A stretch of 19,733 nt of DNA, taken from Cytophagales bacterium. Its GTDB lineage: Bacteria; Bacteroidota; Bacteroidia; Cytophagales; Cyclobacteriaceae. Position numbers and translations under genes: made by a program. The DNA lies in contig JAJCYK010000613.1 of NCBI GenBank assembly GCA_029262935.1, forward strand, positions 1 through 19,733. Direction: 5' to 3'. Below are positions 14,730 to 19,733 of this stretch, in pieces (position 1 is the first letter of the stretch; each line of letters begins with the position of its first letter). The notes under the pieces are model-generated. The model was given only the letters and a program-made list of their open reading frames with translations. It searched no databases and was not told where the DNA came from.

Positions 14730-15650
14730 ATGAAACCTTTACTGCTGGTTGTTTTCTTACTCTTTGGCGCTGATTCCCTATGCGCGCAGATGAATGGATT
14801 TAACTTAAAGGGGTCGTTGGTACCTAGCAAAGACATCTTGTCAGGTGGCCCACCCCGGGACGGCATACCTGCAATCGATAATCCCTTGTTTGTACGGGCT
14901 ACCGAATCCAAGGAATACACCAAAAGAAGTCAAGTACTAGGAGTGTATTACAACGGTGTTGCCAAAGCTTACCCTATAATGATCATGGATTGGCACGAGG
15001 TAGTCAATGATCATTTCGAGGGTCAGCCTGTAGTAATTAGTTATTGTCCTTTGTGCGGAAGTGGTGTGGCTTTTAGCGCTGATATAGGGCTTGATAAGTC
15101 TACGACATTTGGCGTTTCCGGTCTGTTATATAACAGTGATGTTTTACTTTACGATAGGGCCACTAATAGTCTATGGTCACAAATCATGGGTCAAGCCATC
15201 AGTGGTCCTTTAAAAGGTCAAAAAATAGTGCCGATAAGCACGCAAAGAACCACTCTGGGTGCCTGGAAAGAACTTCACCCATATACGCTTATACTAACTA
15301 CTGAGACAGGCTTTCACCGCAATTACTTTACAACCCCCTATAGGAACTATGAGTTTGAAAAGGGCATTTACTTTCCAGTGACTCATTCCAACGACGTTTT
15401 ACACAACAAAGAATGGGTGATTGGGGTAGAGAATAATGGTACATATAAAGCATACGCTATCAAACATTTAGCAAAGTTGGAAAACCAGCGACTCGTCGAT
15501 CAATTGGGCGGGGAGACCATTACCCTGACCTGGGATAAAAAAGCTGAAAACATTACCATATTAAATTCTGAAGGTCTGGAAATAGTCACCATTCAAATGT
15601 TTTGGTTTGCCTGGGCTGCGTTCCATCCCGAAACGGAAGTTTTAGAATAA
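14730..15650 (+). CDS. DUF3179 domain protein, exported
   Basis: Exported protein of 306 residues with the DUF3179 domain, function unknown. A signal peptide, MKPLLLVVFLLFGADSLCAQ, supports ATG 14730; an in-frame TTG at 14676 would add 18 polar residues before it and is unlikely. Family landmarks are DWHEVVNDHF, the conserved ISYCPLCG with Cys106 and Cys109, the segment FGVSGLLYNSDVLLYDRATNSLWSQ, and GxKI with TTLGAWKELHP. The Cys pair could bind a metal or form a disulfide; nothing in the sequence settles which. It is convergent with the alpha-2-macroglobulin gene, with only 18 bases between the stop codons. Confidence 0.92.
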   Translation: MKPLLLVVFLLFGADSLCAQMNGFNLKGSLVPSKDILSGGPPRDGIPAIDNPLFVRATESKEYTKRSQVLGVYYNGVAKAYPIMIMDWHEVVNDHFEGQPVVISYCPLCGSGVAFSADIGLDKSTTFGVSGLLYNSDVLLYDRATNSLWSQIMGQAISGPLKGQKIVPISTQRTTLGAWKELHPYTLILTTETGFHRNYFTTPYRNYEFEKGIYFPVTHSNDVLHNKEWVIGVENNGTYKAYAIKHLAKLENQRLVDQLGGETITLTWDKKAENITILNSEGLEIVTIQMFWFAWAAFHPETEVLE

Positions 15651-15668
15651 TCAATTTTAACAGATCTT

Positions 15669-18600
15669 TTACTCTATTACTACCACGCCACCACCATGGT
15701 AGCTGTGGTATTCCCCGTCGTACATGGCATCAGCACCCACTGGGCCCATCTGAAAACGGCCTTTACTTACTGCCCTTACCACGTAGTAGTAATTCTTTAC
15801 CTGTTTAAAAGCAGTTGTAAATAAATTCATACGGTCATCACGAATGTCTTGATATTCTGGATAGGACTTATCTTTTATCCAATCAAATTGAGCCACTTCT
15901 CCAATCCTGGCATTTTCAATCTCGAATCCAGCAGGTAAAATATCACTAACCACTACGTTCTGTACCTCACCTCCAAGGGATGCTTGTAGGGAGATCTTTA
16001 CCACGATCAGATCATTTTGCTTAAACTTGTTATTGTTTATGACTTGCCCGAATCTATTGTAAAACTGCTTGCGAACTTTTAAATAACTGTCTTCTTCTTG
16101 ATAACTACCGTCCTTGCTGATCCCCTCAGCTTCCCAAAAATAATACAGTTGCCCTTCGCCGGTAGTGGTAATTTCAATATCACCTGACTTTAATTGAGCG
16201 GTGTTTAGGGTGATGTTTTTATTGTCGAAATTCGCTACTTTATTGCCGTTCACACTAATGGCGCCGGTGATGGAAGTTTTCGCATCGAGCTGGGCTATTT
16301 TCCCCAATGCTAAGAGACTAAAAATTCTTTCCTGGGTACTCAACCAACGACCATTCTTTAAATACTGTGACACATGCTTGGCCATTATGGGTACCTGCAA
16401 ATTGTCCGGATCGTATTCAACCAGAGCATATAAAGCCAACGACTCGTCCCGAACTCTTGAGTAAAAACTACCCCCAAACACCCGATTGGATTCTTCACCA
16501 GCAAAGGCAGGGGGCCGCACCTCATTGGACTTCTTTTGATCACCAACCAGTGCGTAGGCCGCAGATAACAAGTACTTCCCATCAATACTCAATCGATCCA
16601 ATCGTGATTTATAATAGTTCATGGTAGACTTATCTGCTTGGTCGGCAAGCGCCATAACAAATAGGGAGTAAGGCACTTCTTTTGGGGCAATGTCACGCTT
16701 TTCATTTTGATTGAAATAATAAGTAAATACCTTTTTCTCTCTTAGCTTCTGTTTCATATAGCCGAATAGCTTCTTGAGCATGGCATCATTGACTTCGTAT
16801 CCTTGCTGTTTGGCTTCCCACAAAAAATGAGCAGCGTAGATAGAACCCCACCAGCTTTCAGATCCACTACCTGGCCAATAACTCAAGCCACCGTGGTATA
16901 ACTGCATCAATTGCAACCGCTTTATAGCTTCATTTATATGATGATGTACGTTTGCAATGTCTCCTTCTTTGTTTAGCATGGATTGTACCAGCTCAGGATA
17001 ATACAGCTGAGGAAATACACTGGAAACCGTCTGTTCCACACAGCCGTAAGGATACCTCAACAAATAATCCAGGTCATCTGCAAATTCCACCATCGGAGAT
17101 TTGCTAATAATAACTTGACGGTCCACACTAGATGCCAAGAATCGGTCTGTGGGGATATCGAAACTGCTGGTGGCACCGGCTTTTACAATTCCTGAACCAC
17201 TTATCTTTTGCAAAGGTGAAGCAGGCCTTACGGTAATGTCCGTCTCGTTTTTAAACTTCTCGTTTAGAGCGGTCACCTCCACCTTGACATTTGCTGACCC
17301 GATTTTAGGATCCGCCACTACCCGGTAATTAACAATTTGTTCTTGATTTGCACCTAAGGGGACACTTTGCGTGCTACTTCCCACAATATGGATTGGTCCG
17401 GAAACCGTCAGCATTGATTGTGCAGTAGTTTCTTTTTTGGTAGTGTTCGTTATCACTACCGGTATCTCAACAGTATCCTTAGGGCTAAAAAATCTAGGTA
17501 ATGCCACACTGAGCACTACGGGATCTGCCACTTTCATGTTGGTATGGGTTCCGGCAAATGCGTGGCCTTTTGCACTCGCCGCCATGATTCTCAAATCTCC
17601 TGAAAACTGTGGTATGTCTATGGTGTAATGGGCATTTCCTAAGTTGTCTGTTTTTAAAATGCCACTCCAAAAAGATATGAGCTTAACCCGTTTGTTGGTT
17701 AAAGGGTTAATGCGTTTTTCCATGTTCATGCCATCTCCACCAACCTTTCCTCGCTGAATCTCCGGGAATAAATAGGGATATACATCATAAGAATTTACAG
17801 CTAAGGCCCTACGGGCAAAAAAGAAGTCGTATGGATTAGGAGTGGTAAACCCCGTTAACTGCAAGATTCCTTCGTCGACTACCGCAATGGTCACTTGACT
17901 ATTGGGGGGCCCTTTTACTTTGATCTTTTGTTTGACTCCCGAACGACTACTGGCTACAGCTTCTATGCTAATTGGAATAGTGTTGGCGGGGTTTTCCACT
18001 ATCATTGGGGCAAACCCATGAGCTACGGTCAGAGGTAATTCAGACACCCGGTGTGGCTTAAATAAAGTGGCACTTATGTACACGTTAGGCACTTGATCAG
18101 CCTTAATTGGTAAGGTAAGTTCAGCCGTACGCTTGTCCGTATCTAAGTAGAAGTGTTCCAGTACATCTTCCTGCTCAATGGTAACTAAAAGTCGCCCTGA
18201 GAATGGCGCTTTGAACAAAACCTTTGCTTCATCTCCCACGGTATAGGCTTCTTTATCAAAAGTAATATCCACTCTTCCTTCATTATTGACTTCGAATGAG
18301 CTGTAACTGGTGTTCCCCCAGCCATAGACATAAAAATCTCGAGAAACGTATGTGGCAACTCCTGGTGATGAAACCCGTACTTCGTATCTGCCGGATAATT
18401 CCGGAGTAAAATTCAAATGCTGAGCGGTGCCGTTTAACTTTAAGACCTGGTTCTTAATAACTTTTTCTACCTTCTCGGAACGGTACCTAAAGTAACTGCC
18501 CGATTTGGAGAGCACCGTTTTATATTCATGTTTAATAACCTTTACTTGGGCCTCCACTTGGTTTAATGCAGCTCCTTTAGCATCTACGGCGATCAAAGGT

Positions 18601-19733
18601 ACTTTTATAGGGCGTCCTGTGGCAAAGTAATAGGCTCCGGGTTTTAATCCATAAAATATTTCTTGAGTGTAGACTTCAGCCGATTGTCTTCGATTTACTG
18701 GACGTCCCGTTTCGTCAAAAACGGTAACAAAAAAGTCGGCCTGTAGCAAACCTAACTTTTCATAGGTTGTTGGGAGCTCAAAAGTTTCCTGCGCGGAACC
18801 CTGAGTATCGGTCTTTCCGCTCCGCAACACTTTTTGAAATCTTTGATTGACGTTGCTTAAATCGAAATAATACTCCGGATGCTGCTTTGAGGTAAAATAC
18901 TTACGATTCAGGCTCATTTCAATTTCATAGTTGCGATTCCCGGCCGGAGGACCAAAGAAATTGGTGGCCTTAGCCTGTATTTGAGCAGAGTTCCCAAGTT
19001 TATAATGGTCTTTATCGGCAGTAAGATCCACCTTGATGCGATCCGGAATGAACTCCTCAATGGCTACAGAATGCGTGTTCAACAACACGTTGTTTGAGGT
19101 AAATACTTGCAACAGATAGGTGCCCGTCATAGCCTCTGGGGCCAAATTGAAGCTTACTTCCGCCATGCCTTCCGTATCTAGAACCTTTCGCAATGCCGCA
19201 TGTTCTTGACCACTTGGAGTTATTAATTTAACGACTAATGGTAACGAACCGGGAGCTTCCCACTTTTGGTTCCTGACCATAGTGGCAAAGTGTAGAGTTT
19301 CACCTGGGCGGTAAATGTCCCGTTCTCCATAGACAAAGGCTTGATAACCTGACTGATTAAGATAGCGACCTCCTACGTCAAATCGGGCTTGACTGATCTG
19401 TGTTTTAGCAAAGGGCAAGTAGTTGAAATCGTTTGACGCTCGTGCAGTAATCATAGCCACTTTAAATCCTGACGCCGGCAAGTCATCTGCTTTGTAAGTT
19501 GCCATACCGTTGCTATTGGTAGTAATTATATCCACAACCTGATTGTTGGCTCCAATCAGTGTGAGCTCCACATTGGGCATAGGTTGGGCGGTCTTCAACG
19601 AATTGGCAAACACTGTAAGGGTGTGTTTGCCCTCTTTGGCTATTAAACCGATGTCAGAAATAGCCACCACTTTTCGACTATTGACCCAATAGCTTTCAGC
19701 GGACTGAACTTCAACTACATACAGACCTTGATA
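15669..19733 (-). CDS. Bacterial alpha-2-macroglobulin, 5'-partial
   Basis: Large secreted protease-trapping protein. On the minus strand the frame is open to the window edge: 21 codons (YQGLYVVEV and on) precede the GTG at 19670, so the start, signal peptide and first domains lie outside. About 1,354 codons are visible; full-length relatives are roughly 1,800 residues. Domains in order: macroglobulin domains with GERDIYRPGETLHFATMVRN near residue 115 (counted from 19670); the A2M domain with FWSGILKTDNLGNAHY and IPQFSGDLRIMA; the thioester domain with GCVEQ, where Cys877 and Gln880 form the reactive bond; and a C-terminal receptor-like domain with VVSDILPAGFEIENA. It should trap attacking proteases in the periplasm. 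Its usual partner, penicillin-binding protein 1C, is not at the 3' end, where DUF3179 converges instead. Confidence 0.95.
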   Translation of the reverse strand, partial: YQGLYVVEVQSAESYWVNSRKVVAISDIGLIAKEGKHTLTVFANSLKTAQPMPNVELTLIGANNQVVDIITTNSNGMATYKADDLPASGFKVAMITARASNDFNYLPFAKTQISQARFDVGGRYLNQSGYQAFVYGERDIYRPGETLHFATMVRNQKWEAPGSLPLVVKLITPSGQEHAALRKVLDTEGMAEVSFNLAPEAMTGTYLLQVFTSNNVLLNTHSVAIEEFIPDRIKVDLTADKDHYKLGNSAQIQAKATNFFGPPAGNRNYEIEMSLNRKYFTSKQHPEYYFDLSNVNQRFQKVLRSGKTDTQGSAQETFELPTTYEKLGLLQADFFVTVFDETGRPVNRRQSAEVYTQEIFYGLKPGAYYFATGRPIKVPLIAVDAKGAALNQVEAQVKVIKHEYKTVLSKSGSYFRYRSEKVEKVIKNQVLKLNGTAQHLNFTPELSGRYEVRVSSPGVATYVSRDFYVYGWGNTSYSSFEVNNEGRVDITFDKEAYTVGDEAKVLFKAPFSGRLLVTIEQEDVLEHFYLDTDKRTAELTLPIKADQVPNVYISATLFKPHRVSELPLTVAHGFAPMIVENPANTIPISIEAVASSRSGVKQKIKVKGPPNSQVTIAVVDEGILQLTGFTTPNPYDFFFARRALAVNSYDVYPYLFPEIQRGKVGGDGMNMEKRINPLTNKRVKLISFWSGILKTDNLGNAHYTIDIPQFSGDLRIMAASAKGHAFAGTHTNMKVADPVVLSVALPRFFSPKDTVEIPVVITNTTKKETTAQSMLTVSGPIHIVGSSTQSVPLGANQEQIVNYRVVADPKIGSANVKVEVTALNEKFKNETDITVRPASPLQKISGSGIVKAGATSSFDIPTDRFLASSVDRQVIISKSPMVEFADDLDYLLRYPYGCVEQTVSSVFPQLYYPELVQSMLNKEGDIANVHHHINEAIKRLQLMQLYHGGLSYWPGSGSESWWGSIYAAHFLWEAKQQGYEVNDAMLKKLFGYMKQKLREKKVFTYYFNQNEKRDIAPKEVPYSLFVMALADQADKSTMNYYKSRLDRLSIDGKYLLSAAYALVGDQKKSNEVRPPAFAGEESNRVFGGSFYSRVRDESLALYALVEYDPDNLQVPIMAKHVSQYLKNGRWLSTQERIFSLLALGKIAQLDAKTSITGAISVNGNKVANFDNKNITLNTAQLKSGDIEITTTGEGQLYYFWEAEGISKDGSYQEEDSYLKVRKQFYNRFGQVINNNKFKQNDLIVVKISLQASLGGEVQNVVVSDILPAGFEIENARIGEVAQFDWIKDKSYPEYQDIRDDRMNLFTTAFKQVKNYYYVVRAVSKGRFQMGPVGADAMYDGEYHSYHGGGVVVIE

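Noticed and set aside
15681..15710. Inverted repeat TACCAC...GTGGTA around an ACCATGGT palindrome near the convergent stops, possible terminator
   Set aside because: It lies inside the coding end of the macroglobulin gene, codes the His/Gly/Val-rich tail, pairs poorly between the outer and inner arms and has no T-run. I see no clear terminator in the 18-base gap either.

Overview
The window looks like a chromosomal segment of a free-living, probably marine or environmental member of the Bacteroidota (Flavobacteriia/Cytophagia type). The reasons are a seven-helix membrane AraC regulator, a bacterial alpha-2-macroglobulin with a CVEQ thioester, a GH3 glucosidase, a DUF3179 protein, starts that mostly lack Shine-Dalgarno sequences, and at least one TAnnTTTG-like -7 element. 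Base composition is moderate and even by eye. I see no rRNA, tRNA, insertion sequence, integrase, CRISPR array or phage gene. Coding density is high: no gap between genes exceeds about 120 bases. Assignment to a genus is not possible from what I can read.

Layout on the plus strand. (1) Positions 1-2700: a GH3 beta-glucosidase, cut at its 5' end by the window edge, followed 4 bases later by a GNAT acetyltransferase. (2) 2759-5726: three nearly abutting genes, a secreted imidazolonepropionase-like amidohydrolase, a metallo-beta-lactamase-fold hydrolase and a divergent nucleoside-phosphorylase-fold protein. (3) 5798-9170: a PHYHD1-like Fe(II)/2-oxoglutarate dioxygenase that overlaps a lipoprotein 5'-nucleotidase, then a UPF0126/TRIC-type membrane protein and a DUF2834 membrane protein. 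(4) 9246-12584: a secreted esterase, then a tight trio of a PNPOx-like flavoprotein, an M23 peptidase lipoprotein and an SDR-fold protein lacking the usual Tyr/Lys pair. (5) 12694-15650: a 7TM-AraC regulator, a CPBP intramembrane protease and a DUF3179 protein. On the minus strand, 15669-19733 holds most of an alpha-2-macroglobulin, convergent with DUF3179 and cut at its 5' end by the window edge.

How the genes may work together. The clearest theme is nucleotide/nucleoside metabolism in the centre: a surface 5'-nucleotidase would release nucleosides, and a phosphorylase-fold protein lies one gene upstream of the PHYHD1-like oxygenase whose 3' end overlaps the nucleotidase. This suggests, without proving, that the oxygenase acts on a nucleoside or base. 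The rest reads as ordinary accessory metabolism and cell-envelope maintenance.

I did not find a clear-cut new defence or mobile system. The best candidates for a second look are the oxygenase/nucleotidase/phosphorylase neighbourhood, three enzymes with altered signature residues, a bulged 14-bp hairpin with an embedded small ORF in the leader of the AraC regulator, and a nested palindrome between that regulator and the CPBP protease.
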